Shown piece by piece: positions 45,149-54,886 of a stretch of DNA of 64,000 nt. Source of the stretch: JANSWP01 sp041941305 (lineage in GTDB: Bacteria; Bacteroidota; Bacteroidia; Chitinophagales; Saprospiraceae); assembly GCA_041941305.1 (NCBI GenBank), contig JBGTQJ010000006.1, positions 62,001 through 126,000 of the forward strand, given 5' to 3'. Every line of letters starts with the position of its first letter. Position 1 is the first letter of the stretch. The position numbers were made by a program, and so were the translations under genes. The notes beneath the pieces were generated by a model. It was not told the DNA's origin. It was given only the letters and a program-made list of their open reading frames with translations, and searched no databases.

Positions 45149-47182
45149 ATGAACAGAAGACAATTCATGAAAGCCGCCGCACCTTTAGGAATGATGCCCT
45201 TGTTAGGTGCCGGCTTACCGATAAAAACAATTTCTGCTACTTCTCCCTATTTATTGAATCCATGCAACGTGACAGATAGATCTGTAGTGATTGTGTATTT
45301 AAATGGCGGAAATGATATTTTCAATACCAATGTGCCTTTAGATCAATACTCGACCTATTACAACCATCGACCTTCTTTGGCGATTGCTGAAACGGACTTG
45401 ATTACTTTAGATTCGACCTTACCTGCCAATCAACAAATTGGGTTGAATCCTGCCTTAACACCATTTAAGGATTTGTATGACAGTGGGAAATTGGCTGTCG
45501 TTCAGGGTGTTGGATATGGGAAAATGAACCGGTCGCATTTCAAATCAAAGCAAAATTGGTGGGAGGGAACAGCCGATACAGAAAAATATAATACCGGATG
45601 GGTCGGAAGATTTTTGGATGATCGTTATCCCTCTTATGCGGGTATTCCTTTTACTGGTGAACCCGATCCCCTGGGAATGCTTTTCGGAAGTATGAATGAG
45701 GCAGGATTTCATACGGCTCAGGAGCATACATATGAAATCACCATGTCCGGGCAAGATTCAAATGGTTTTTTCTCTGTCATTTCTTCATTGACTGGTGACC
45801 CGATTGCCAGTGTTCCAAATACACATCACGGAGATATGCTGCAGTTTTTAGAGAATATGGCAGCGAGCCTGAATTTGTATGCTGGTCGGGTGCAACAGGT
45901 TTTTGGGGCTGGAACCAATGATGGTAATGCAGGCTATCCAAATTCGAGTTTGGGGAATCAATTGAAGACTGTTGCCAAATTGTTGAGTGGAGGGTCTAGA
46001 ACGAAAGTTTTTATGGTTTCCAAAGGGGGCTTTGACAATCATGCTAATTTGATTAATAGCGGAAATACGACTGCTGGTAAACATGCTGATTTATTGAGCG
46101 ATACTTTTACCTCTATAAAAGCATTTCAGGATGATTTGACTGCTCAGGGCCTGGATAATAATGTGTTGACTTTTGTATTCTCCGAATTTGGTCGAAAGGT
46201 CATTCAAAATGGGAGCTTGGGATGTGATCATGGGTCTTTGAGCAATATGTTTTTAATTGGAAAAGGAGTGGAGGCAGGAGTTGTTGGAAATAATATGAAT
46301 ATTTCTGAATTGCATAAAGGAGCTCCTACGAATGAGCAAATGCAGCACACCTATCACAAAGTCTATGCAACGATTTTACAGGATTGGCTAGGTGCAAGTG
46401 ATGCCTCTATCAATAACAGTATTTTCAAAAATGCACCTTCTACTTATACAAATCAAAAACTCAACTTGATCAATGCGAGCAGTATTGTTCCTGCGGCTTG
46501 TCACTTTACACCAGTAGCAGTAACTGGTTGCGCCTGTATGCAAGTGAAAGTCTATTTGGAAGGTTTTTTTGATGGTAATACGGGAGATATGAAAACGGAT
46601 TTGGGTAGTTCTGCTGCTTTCCCAACTACTCAGCCCTACAATTTTGCTCCCTTCAATTATTCCGGTATAGAAAGTTTTTCTACACTTCCACCAGATACTG
46701 TGGATTGGCTCCTATTAGAATTGAGAGATGCCAATGATCTTTCAAGTATCATCGAACGTCAAGCTGTTTTGCTTCGTAAAGACGGTTTTGTAATGCAGCC
46801 TGATGGAGCATTGGGAGCGAATTTCGCAAATGTGGCAGTCGGCAATTACCACCTGGCTATTTTCCATCGCAACCATTTGGCAGTTTTATCTGAAAACACT
46901 ATTGAGTTGGATAACACGACTTTTGTTCAGGACTTCACTTTGTCAAGTGCTTCGGCTTATGGAGAAAATCAACTCAAATCGATTGGAGGATTTTATGCCA
47001 TGTTCGCAGGCGATATTTCTGCAAATCATATCATTGATAACGCTGATTATAATTACCACCAAACCAACCAGGGGGCAGGTATTGGATATGACAAGGGAGA
47101 TTTGAACGGAGATGAGAATATTGATTCTGGTGATTATGATTTGTGGTTTGGGAATCGATATAAACTCGGTCGGATGCAGTAA
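45149..47182 (+). CDS. DUF1501 family protein with dockerin-like C-terminus
   Basis: A 677-aa exported protein. A Tat-like signal (MNRRQFMKAAAPLGM) is followed by the DUF1501 sulfatase-like domain (about 50-440: VVIVYLNGGNDIFN, NRSHFKSKQNWWEG, TFVFSEFGRKV). Residues ~465-615 are a module also found in the 1912-aa protein downstream (VDWLLLELRDAND, DGALGANFANV). The last ~60 residues are a dockerin-like pair of calcium loops (DISANHIIDNADYNYHQ and DLNGDENIDSGDYDLW). The DUF1501 neighbour DUF1800 is usual; a dockerin tail on DUF1501 is not common in my experience. Confidence 0.85.
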   Translation: MNRRQFMKAAAPLGMMPLLGAGLPIKTISATSPYLLNPCNVTDRSVVIVYLNGGNDIFNTNVPLDQYSTYYNHRPSLAIAETDLITLDSTLPANQQIGLNPALTPFKDLYDSGKLAVVQGVGYGKMNRSHFKSKQNWWEGTADTEKYNTGWVGRFLDDRYPSYAGIPFTGEPDPLGMLFGSMNEAGFHTAQEHTYEITMSGQDSNGFFSVISSLTGDPIASVPNTHHGDMLQFLENMAASLNLYAGRVQQVFGAGTNDGNAGYPNSSLGNQLKTVAKLLSGGSRTKVFMVSKGGFDNHANLINSGNTTAGKHADLLSDTFTSIKAFQDDLTAQGLDNNVLTFVFSEFGRKVIQNGSLGCDHGSLSNMFLIGKGVEAGVVGNNMNISELHKGAPTNEQMQHTYHKVYATILQDWLGASDASINNSIFKNAPSTYTNQKLNLINASSIVPAACHFTPVAVTGCACMQVKVYLEGFFDGNTGDMKTDLGSSAAFPTTQPYNFAPFNYSGIESFSTLPPDTVDWLLLELRDANDLSSIIERQAVLLRKDGFVMQPDGALGANFANVAVGNYHLAIFHRNHLAVLSENTIELDNTTFVQDFTLSSASAYGENQLKSIGGFYAMFAGDISANHIIDNADYNYHQTNQGAGIGYDKGDLNGDENIDSGDYDLWFGNRYKLGRMQ

Positions 47183-47183
47183 T

Positions 47184-47262
47184 TCGTAACCGCCGAATTT
47201 ATTCGGCAGGTTTTAAAAAACCATTGATTTTCAATCAGCCCAATAAATTGGGCGACTACAAA
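47184..47262. repeat. cluster of short palindromes
   Basis: GCCGAA-TTTA-TTCGGC and GCCCAA-TAA-ATTGGGC type palindromes lie in the 88-base gap before the 1912-aa gene. They have the same build (GC ends and an AT centre) as those at 33635-33750 but different bases. Confidence 0.6.
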
Positions 47263-47270
47263 AACATCCA

Positions 47271-50200
47271 ATGAAGCAATTATATACATTCATATTAATC
47301 CTTTTCAGCTTCGCAAATAGCTTTGCTCAAGCCGAACTCACCCTCGCCGATAATCTCAATTGTGGCAACGAAACTTATTGTGCAGATCTCCAGATTAATG
47401 CCACCTCGGGAAATAGTTTTGACGTGGGGACTTCCTCATTTTTAGCAACTTATGATCAAACAGTGTTGCAATATTCAAGTTATACTCCTAGTCAGTTCGA
47501 TGCTACGACCTCAGGCTGTGCAGGAATTTGGGCTGCTCAAAAAACAGATTTAGATGAAGCAAATGGGCAATTTGGATTGACTGTTCGATTGTTGAATAAC
47601 GCGGGCGGTTGTACTACGGTAGGGAACACGCCGATGGTTATTGGAACGATTTGTTTTGATGTAACTATTCAGGGGAGTATCCCGAATATTACCTTTGACA
47701 ATGTCAATTCCCGCATCAATAGCAATTCTTCTGACGATGGCTCAGCGCCTATCTCCATTGCAACCATTGATACATTGAATGTTCCTAACTCCTTAGCTTG
47801 CGATTGTTCGGGGGCAGGCGACCCTTGTGATGATTTAAATGTTTTCACGATCAATGACCAATATGATATCAATTGCAATTGCGCTGGCACTTTGGCTGAT
47901 GTGGATTTAGACCTGATTTACGATGGCGTGGACAATTGTTTGGATGTGTTTTATGAAGCAGAAAATGGAACTCTGATAGGGGCCGTAGTGGATGCAGACG
48001 AGTCGCAATATTTTGGTTCAGGCTTTGTTGATTTCAAAAATAAGACAGGAGATACCTTGTCTTTTCCCATCATCATTGATAGCCTGGGTGAGTATGATTT
48101 GATTTTTCGATATGCGAATGGTGATTCGCAAAATGAGACCCGGTATCTACAGGTTGTGATGGATACGACGGTTTTGACAGATACATTGGCATTTCCAGCA
48201 ACCGGTTCCTGGAGTGTTTGGTCAGAAGTTAGTCTTTCAGATACCTTGACGGCGGATACACATATGATCTATTTAATTACTACTGGTGAACATGGACCAA
48301 ATTTGGATAGGGTAGCAGTATCTTCTTGTGGAAATTGCACAATGGCAGGAACCTCCTGTGATGATGGCGATCCTTGCACCGACTCAGATACCTACGATGT
48401 AGATTGCAATTGCAAAGGCGTTTATTCAGATACAGACAACGATGGCGTTTGCGATAATCAGGATATTTGTCCTGCCGGAGATGACAACGTAGATACAGAT
48501 GCTGACGGCACCCCTGATGCCTGTGATGATTGCGACAATAGTTTAATTGGAACGGCTTGTGATGACGGAGATCCCTGTACCATAAATGATATGTATGATG
48601 CAAATTGTGATTGTTCAGGTATTTTTTCCGGAAATGATACTGATATGGACGGGGTTTGTGATGCTTCAGATGCCTGCCCTGGGTTTGATGATAATTTGGA
48701 CGAAGATGGCGATGGAATTCCAGATGATTGCGATACTTGCAATGACCTAACCGTAGGTCAACCCTGCGATGACGGAAATCCTTGTACCATTTTGGACGTT
48801 GTGACTGCTGGTTGTGGTTGTGGAGGTATTCCGATTTATCTCGAGTTGAGTCATGATATTGATACTATCAAATGTAATGGAGATTTAGCGAGTATTGACA
48901 TCACACCTGAGCATATGGTTGGAGGGGTGTATTATCAATGGAATACAGGAGCTTTTGAAGAGGATTTGACTAATCTTTCGCCTGGAACTTACATTGTGAC
49001 GGCAACCGACTGGAGAAATTGCGCGGCTGTGGATACGATTATCATTAATGAACCTTCACTAATTGATTTAGGTTTCGCGACAGTTCCTTCCAATGGCATG
49101 AATGGAGAGATTGACCTAATTGTTTCAGGCGGGAATGCACCCTATACCTTCTTTTGGGCAGATAGTAGCACTACGCAGGACTTATCCGGATTAGCATCGG
49201 ATCGATATTATGTGACTGTCACGGATTCATTAGCTTGTACAATGACAGGTTTTGCGGATGTTCCTCTTGACACCATGTGTGTAGATACTCTTTTGCAATA
49301 TGAGTATGGGGAGTATATCAATCTTCAAACGTTGAATACCAATTTCGGATCTGCAATGGATGGTTATATTCGATTTGGGCATAATGATGCTCATTCGAGT
49401 GTAACGCATTATTATGATTTTCCAGAATTTGGCAAATATGAATTCAACATTCGTCATGCCGAAAAGTCTCGAAATCGAACCGTTAATATCTATTTGGATG
49501 GGGTATTGAAGCATGCTGATTTGTTGATTCCCTTAACAGGAAGTGATTCTGTTTTTCAACAAGTTATCTTTACAATTGATAGTATTCCGCCCGGGGTTCA
49601 TGCAATAATGACGGAACGGGCCACCACATCCAATAATTATCCCCGTTTAGATTATTTATCAATTTGCAAATCAGCAATCTACGACTGCCCTCCTTTAAAC
49701 GGAATGGCTTGCGATGATGGAAATCCTTGCACAATAAATGATACACTTGACTCAAATTGTAATTGCACAGGAACCTATATGGATTCAGATAATGATGGTG
49801 TTTGTGATACCAATGATCTATGCCCCGGAGGAGACGATACGATAGATTCCGACGGAGATGGTGTGCCAGATACTTGTGATGATTGTTTTGCAATAAAATA
49901 TGAAGCTGAAGATGCGATTAGGATAAGTCTCAATAAAAAAACTGGCGGCTCAGGGTGGACAGGTACAGGTTATGCTGATTATAATAGCAAAACTGGGGAT
50001 ACCTTGCGGTTTTTAATAAATGCAGCATTGGCAGGCAATTATACTTTCTCTTTGAAATATTCCATTAATGCCAGTGATCGCTATCTGGATATTTTGGTAA
50101 ATGATGTATTGACAATAGACAATTTTTATTTTCCCAATACAGGTTCGGGGAATACCAATTGGCAGGAAGTCTCATTTAATGCTGATCTAACAGAAGGGCA

Positions 50201-53009
50201 AAATATTGTCGAACTAATTACAGATGGCTTCCATGGTCCAAATATTGATTATTTAACGACCTGCTTGCCCAATTTTATTCATAATCCCATAATTGCGAAA
50301 CGCAATAGCAGCTATGAGGATGATATGAATCATTGGATAGATTTCAATTTCGTAGGCGAAAATTCTCCAAATATTGATTTATCGACAACGGAGGTTTTCT
50401 GTGGTGTCCAAAGTGTTCATTTCGGTGGTTCTGCTGCGGTAGAAAAGATGTATGCAGATATTGATTTTTTGAGAATTGACTCTGTTTATACCCTTCATTT
50501 TTATGCGATTGGCGATTCGGCAAGAGGATATATCGGCTTGCCAGATCAAGTCTATAATGGGATGCCTTTCTGGTTTGATGCCACTTCTGGAAATGGGGAA
50601 TTTGTGCATCAATCTGTAACTTTCACTGCGACGGCTCCCACCATGCGGATTTTATTTGAATTTCTTCCCTACACAAATATGACTCTAGATGCTTTTTCAT
50701 TTGATAATACGCACTGTTTTATTGATATCGCTGCTAAAGTAATGCTAGGAGGAGCATTTGACTCAAATACAAATCTGATGTACGACAGCCTGCGCCAAAA
50801 GAATTTAATTCCCTTGGCAGAACCTTATACAGCACTAAACAATTTCAATCACCAGGCTCGCGGAGGAGGAGAAATGATAAAAGCCTCCATTCTTGATACA
50901 ATTGGCAATAATGCCATTGTAGATTGGGTGATGCTGGAGTTAAGGGATAAAAACAAGCCTTCAAAATCAATCGCATCTAAATCCGCCTTGATTCAAAGAG
51001 ATGGCGATATTGTCGGATTAGACGGTGCTTCAGTTATTGAATTTCGAACAGCCTATACTGGGGATTATTATGTTGCTGTTAGACATAGGAACCATGCTGG
51101 GGTTATGACTGCTTCTCCAGTTACTCTAGGGAACAATCTAACTACTATCGATTTTACCACTTCGGCTACTCCTACATTCGGAAGTAATAGCCAGATAAAT
51201 GTTTCAGGAACGACCATGATGTGGTCAGGAGATGCGAGCGGCGATGGGCTGGTTAAATACAACGGTTGGGCAAATGACAGAGTAGGCATTCTATCAGAAC
51301 TTGGCTATATCAATCCCGATAGTGTCATTACCAACAAATATTCGAGTAATGATATCAATATGGATGGCTTTGTGAAATATAACGGAGTAGCTAATGATCG
51401 CGAAATCATTTTGAATCATATTGGATTGACCTCACTCAATAATTTTCAATCTGGCAATATTCCTGGAATCGGGCTACCAGCTCCTGCTCAAAATATGGAG
51501 ATCAGAGCTTATAACTCTGGAGAAGATAATCAAATCGCAATTCAAATGCGTTGTACTACAGCACCTTGTCCTACTAATGTAGACGAGATTTCTGATTTGG
51601 TGTTTGGATTGAAATGGTCTAGCAATTCAGGAATTGAATTGAGCACTCCAACAAATACTTATGCTATTGCAAAATCAGATGGGGTGATTCTCAATAGTGG
51701 TTTTGAATATCAGGCTTATGGAATGAATCAACTAACGGATTTTCCGGAAAACTGGATGCTCAATGAATGGACAACCATCACAACATTAACTGTAGAAAAT
51801 CTGGATAAAGCGGCTGCGCTGGTTGAAATTTGTGAACCCGATTTTCAGATAATGACCCATCCAAATATTCATATTAATTCCGGAGCGACTGGAACAGATT
51901 TTACACCAATCATTGCAAATTCTGTTGATGATATTGCCAATATTGATGACGACTTTGTAGACAATGATGGTGACAATGTCCCCAACTCCAAAGACTGTGC
52001 TCCCGATGACCCAAATGCGAACCACATTGCCATTAATGACAACCCACTAACCTCGGGTACTTTTAAAAATTACAATGAAATTGAATCTGCTGCTGTTGTA
52101 GACAATAGTGCTGAGGTGATTTTTAAGGCTACGCAAAGCATCAAACTACTGCCAGACTTCAAGGTTACCGGAAGTAGCCAGTTCCAAGCTCAGATTACGG
52201 ATATCTGTAATCCAATTGATGCCTCTGCTGTGAGTGTAGATGTTTCCTGTTTTGGTGATGAAGATGGTACTGCTGCGGCTTCTGCAATAGATGGTGATGG
52301 GAATTACAGCTATTCCTGGAATACAGGTGGCACCAGTGCCAACATCAACAGCCTTCCAATTGGAGCTTATTTTGTGACAGTTACCGACGGATATGGAAGA
52401 ACAGATACTGCTTCAGTTAATATCAATTACGATTCCACAGATACAGACAATGACCAAATCACAGATGGCTGTGATTGTGATCCCAATGATGCTTCTGATA
52501 GCTTGACTGTAATCAACGATAGTCCTCTTTTTGATAGCACTTACACAGCTCCTAACAAATTGACTTCAGCCAGCATTATCGAAACGGATACAGCCACAAC
52601 TTTCAAAGCCACTCGAAATATTATTCTCAAACCAGGCTTCCAGGCTAAATCAGGAAGTCATTTAATTGCCCTGATTGAAGACGTTTGTGTGCCTCCGGCA
52701 AATCCGATTTGGGAAGATGAAGAGGATGAATTTGAAGAAACAGACCCAGAAGCACTGAACGAAGAACGCGATGAATTGAATCTTACAAACGACTATTCAA
52801 TTGCCTTTATTCCGAATCCAACTACTGGACATTTTAGCATTGATAGTAAGGAAACCGTTCAAGGGTATGGAATTTACGACTTATTAGGTAAACAGATGTT
52901 TAGTGGAATTGGGCAAGAAGTAGATATCTCCAAAATGGCAGCTGGAACATATTTAGTTCGGGTGTTTTTTGATAAGAAGATTGTGGTGGGTTTGGTGGTG
53001 AAGCAATGA
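47271..53009 (+). CDS. multi-domain exported T9SS protein with CBM, SprB, TSP3 and dockerin-like modules
   Basis: A 1912-aa exported protein. Signal peptide (FANSFAQ, cleavage near 21). About 22-165 is cohesin-like. Three CBM6/35-like sugar-binding domains lie near 224-350, 674-800 and 874-1000 (each with a YEAE start and GPN-DRV or GPN-DYL end), separated by calcium-binding TSP3-type repeats (DTDNDGVCDNQDICP). SprB-type repeats lie near 527-660 and again near 1650. A jelly-roll-like part is near 1005-1148, then the module shared with the DUF1501 protein (VDWVMLELRDKN), a dockerin-like pair near 1314-1387 (GDASGDGLVKYNGWANDR, NDINMDGFVKYNGVANDR), two SIKLLPDFKV/NIILKPGFQAKSG-type coils, and a T9SS type A tail (FIPNPTTGHFSIDS). 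Probably a surface sugar-binding protein. Confidence 0.82.
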   Translation: MKQLYTFILILFSFANSFAQAELTLADNLNCGNETYCADLQINATSGNSFDVGTSSFLATYDQTVLQYSSYTPSQFDATTSGCAGIWAAQKTDLDEANGQFGLTVRLLNNAGGCTTVGNTPMVIGTICFDVTIQGSIPNITFDNVNSRINSNSSDDGSAPISIATIDTLNVPNSLACDCSGAGDPCDDLNVFTINDQYDINCNCAGTLADVDLDLIYDGVDNCLDVFYEAENGTLIGAVVDADESQYFGSGFVDFKNKTGDTLSFPIIIDSLGEYDLIFRYANGDSQNETRYLQVVMDTTVLTDTLAFPATGSWSVWSEVSLSDTLTADTHMIYLITTGEHGPNLDRVAVSSCGNCTMAGTSCDDGDPCTDSDTYDVDCNCKGVYSDTDNDGVCDNQDICPAGDDNVDTDADGTPDACDDCDNSLIGTACDDGDPCTINDMYDANCDCSGIFSGNDTDMDGVCDASDACPGFDDNLDEDGDGIPDDCDTCNDLTVGQPCDDGNPCTILDVVTAGCGCGGIPIYLELSHDIDTIKCNGDLASIDITPEHMVGGVYYQWNTGAFEEDLTNLSPGTYIVTATDWRNCAAVDTIIINEPSLIDLGFATVPSNGMNGEIDLIVSGGNAPYTFFWADSSTTQDLSGLASDRYYVTVTDSLACTMTGFADVPLDTMCVDTLLQYEYGEYINLQTLNTNFGSAMDGYIRFGHNDAHSSVTHYYDFPEFGKYEFNIRHAEKSRNRTVNIYLDGVLKHADLLIPLTGSDSVFQQVIFTIDSIPPGVHAIMTERATTSNNYPRLDYLSICKSAIYDCPPLNGMACDDGNPCTINDTLDSNCNCTGTYMDSDNDGVCDTNDLCPGGDDTIDSDGDGVPDTCDDCFAIKYEAEDAIRISLNKKTGGSGWTGTGYADYNSKTGDTLRFLINAALAGNYTFSLKYSINASDRYLDILVNDVLTIDNFYFPNTGSGNTNWQEVSFNADLTEGQNIVELITDGFHGPNIDYLTTCLPNFIHNPIIAKRNSSYEDDMNHWIDFNFVGENSPNIDLSTTEVFCGVQSVHFGGSAAVEKMYADIDFLRIDSVYTLHFYAIGDSARGYIGLPDQVYNGMPFWFDATSGNGEFVHQSVTFTATAPTMRILFEFLPYTNMTLDAFSFDNTHCFIDIAAKVMLGGAFDSNTNLMYDSLRQKNLIPLAEPYTALNNFNHQARGGGEMIKASILDTIGNNAIVDWVMLELRDKNKPSKSIASKSALIQRDGDIVGLDGASVIEFRTAYTGDYYVAVRHRNHAGVMTASPVTLGNNLTTIDFTTSATPTFGSNSQINVSGTTMMWSGDASGDGLVKYNGWANDRVGILSELGYINPDSVITNKYSSNDINMDGFVKYNGVANDREIILNHIGLTSLNNFQSGNIPGIGLPAPAQNMEIRAYNSGEDNQIAIQMRCTTAPCPTNVDEISDLVFGLKWSSNSGIELSTPTNTYAIAKSDGVILNSGFEYQAYGMNQLTDFPENWMLNEWTTITTLTVENLDKAAALVEICEPDFQIMTHPNIHINSGATGTDFTPIIANSVDDIANIDDDFVDNDGDNVPNSKDCAPDDPNANHIAINDNPLTSGTFKNYNEIESAAVVDNSAEVIFKATQSIKLLPDFKVTGSSQFQAQITDICNPIDASAVSVDVSCFGDEDGTAAASAIDGDGNYSYSWNTGGTSANINSLPIGAYFVTVTDGYGRTDTASVNINYDSTDTDNDQITDGCDCDPNDASDSLTVINDSPLFDSTYTAPNKLTSASIIETDTATTFKATRNIILKPGFQAKSGSHLIALIEDVCVPPANPIWEDEEDEFEETDPEALNEERDELNLTNDYSIAFIPNPTTGHFSIDSKETVQGYGIYDLLGKQMFSGIGQEVDISKMAAGTYLVRVFFDKKIVVGLVVKQ

Positions 53010-53093
53010 GAAACTTATTAAAGTACTCTCTGAATTTAATATACCATCTTCCCGAGCAGTTAATATTTAGTTGTTTTAATAATAACTATAACT

Positions 53094-53411
53094 ATGGAAG
53101 ATAATAATTTAGAAAAAGTAATTGAGTTTTTTTCCAGATACACCACTAAGGTGCTCAATGAAAAAACAGAAATCAACAATGATTTGGACTTGATGGGAGA
53201 TGATGCAGATGCAATGTTATTAGATTTTATGGAAAGATTTAATATTGATTTAATAGAAGTTGATTTTACTGATTATTTTGTTCCAGAATTGATATTTATT
53301 TATTGGTATTATAAATGGTTCAAACCTGAAAAGTTGAAAAAAAAACCATTGACAATTAGGCATATGGCAGAAGTTGTAAAAAAAGGGTATTGGTTTTATC
53401 CTACTGGCTAA
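53094..53411 (+). CDS. DUF1493 family small protein
   Basis: A 105-aa acidic protein with the DUF1493 layout: a helical N-terminal acyl-carrier-like part (LEKVIEFFSRYTTKVLNEKT, then DLDLMGDDADAMLLDFMERF) and a C-terminal PLTIRHMAEVVKKGYW. Function unknown; some relatives sit in polymorphic toxin/immunity islands. No partner toxin is seen. It is 84 bases past the 1912-aa gene and may be a small independent insertion. Confidence 0.7.
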   Translation: MEDNNLEKVIEFFSRYTTKVLNEKTEINNDLDLMGDDADAMLLDFMERFNIDLIEVDFTDYFVPELIFIYWYYKWFKPEKLKKKPLTIRHMAEVVKKGYWFYPTG

Positions 53412-53471
53412 ATAAAAGGCTATCCCGATATTAGTACATATGTGTGTTAATGCCATTTTTTCCAAGATTAA

Positions 53472-53504
53472 TTGCACTCTGTACAGCGTCTGTGCAGAGT
53501 GTAA
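53472..53504. repeat. inverted repeat near the decayed gene
   Basis: GCACTCTGTACA near 53472 pairs with TGTGCAGAGTGT near 53493 with two mismatches. It lies between the DUF1493 gene and the decayed reading frame and could be its terminator or a remnant. Confidence 0.55.
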
Positions 53505-53524
53505 ACAGGCTATCCTTTTCGTAA

Positions 53525-54451
53525 TCAGCTTTAAGAATCAATCCAGAAACTCAACAAACGGATATTTTACACCTGAATAAATATCCCTTATGTGTTTCGG
53601 TTAGCCCTGATGGAAAACATGCAGTTGTAGGGCACTCTGGCGCCGTCTCCTATATTGATTTGGAAAATATGACTTTGGAAAAGGTATACACTATATTTAC
53701 AACCCCACATGATATTGTTTTGAAAGGAAAAGATTGGGTGTATATTTTTCCAGATGATTCTGACTTGGGATTCCAATATATTCATTGTCTCTTTTTACCT
53801 ACGGGGTCTATTAGTCCACATGATGGTGGTGTTTTTGATCATCATATTCCTGCTAATTCATTAGCTAAACTGCATCCTTCTGGAAATTATATCTATAGTG
53901 TGGATAATTATTTTTCGGGTCAAGGAATGGAAAAATATGACATAACCCAGGGCGTTGCCTTGTATATGTATAGTACTCCCTCTTCAACTTTTCCAAACCA
54001 TCTTGCCAATGGTGATTTTTGGTTTTCAGATGACTGATATAGGGCTTTTGCTCGAAGCCGAAATGTTTTCACAATAAGCAATCAAGTGAATAACGATCTT
54101 ACCTTTTATGGGGAAATGCCAGGAGAAATGTGGCAAAAGATAATTTCATTAGATGAATCAGCAACAGCAAATAGAATTTATGCAATTTATGCTACCACAG
54201 AAGTTGGTTTCCCATACAATCACCCTGAAAGGGCTATTCGAAGATTCAAAGCTGACCGCACTTTACTCAACATGATACCACTTCCAGAATTTCTCATTCC
54301 TGATGGCATGGGAGATGGAGAACTCTACCCTGGGAACGGCTGATTTTGCTTTTTTAATAATTCAAGTTCCAAAGTTCATGTATTAATTACTGCCGAATTA
54401 GAACATGCTTATAAGGATCATTGGGCGGTTGTTTCTTTTGATGTAGAGTAA
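53525..54451 (+). pseudogene. decayed beta-propeller-like gene, two in-frame TGA codons
   Basis: One reading frame runs from 53525 to 54451 and gives sensible sequence all along: VSVSPDGKHAVVGHSGAVS, LAKLHPSGNYIYSVDNYF, then a TGA at 54035, then RAFARSRNVFTIS, then a second TGA at 54341, then ITAELEHAYKDHWAVVSFDV and the end. The words SPDGK and HPSGNYIY are typical of beta-propeller repeats. There is no start codon at the left: a TAA precedes 53525, so the 5' part is lost. It is a broken gene of an exported or surface-binding protein. Confidence 0.75.
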
Positions 54452-54886
54452 TGGCATAGCTGCTTTGAAAGACAACTTAGTATCAAAATAATCTGTAGAT
54501 TTTCTCGATACAATAAAAATGTTGTTTAATAGTTTGAGAAGCTCGTATTCTAAAACCAATTATTTGCTTCCTTTTTTGTTATACACCTTTTGACTCAAAA
54601 AATTACAGTTTGATTTTCCTTTGAAATATGAGCAATGCATGTAACCAATATCTTATGAGTATTCAAAAAGGGTTTTTAATTGAGAGGTAGTCGGGATACA
54701 AAAAGATTTTACTATCCCACTCGCTTTGTTCCTTCCAAGTTATTTTTTGCGCATAAGTGGCAAGAAAATCAAGGAAGTCTTTTCTGGCTTGAGGTTAAAG
54801 CGTGTGAGAATTTGAGAAATTGAGCGTGTAAGACATGAAAATATTTCTCAAATTCTCACACGCTCAATCTCTCAAATTCTGCTCAC
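54452..54886. other. 435-base intergenic region
   Basis: No gene seen. Its right end has the perfect 22-bp inverted repeat at 54799-54864. The rest shows no clear promoter for either flank. Confidence 0.6.
54799..54864. repeat. 22-bp perfect inverted repeat
   Basis: Arms 54799-54820 and 54843-54864 are fully complementary. The words GAGAATTTGAGAAATTGAG and TCTCAAATTCTC link it with the microsatellite at 15231 and the gap near 13870. Confidence 0.93.

Noticed and set aside
53660..54343. Two separate genes with a TGA in between, or UGA recoding
   Set aside because: The frame continues unchanged across both TGA codons and there is no start codon; simple pseudogene decay is more likely in this phylum.
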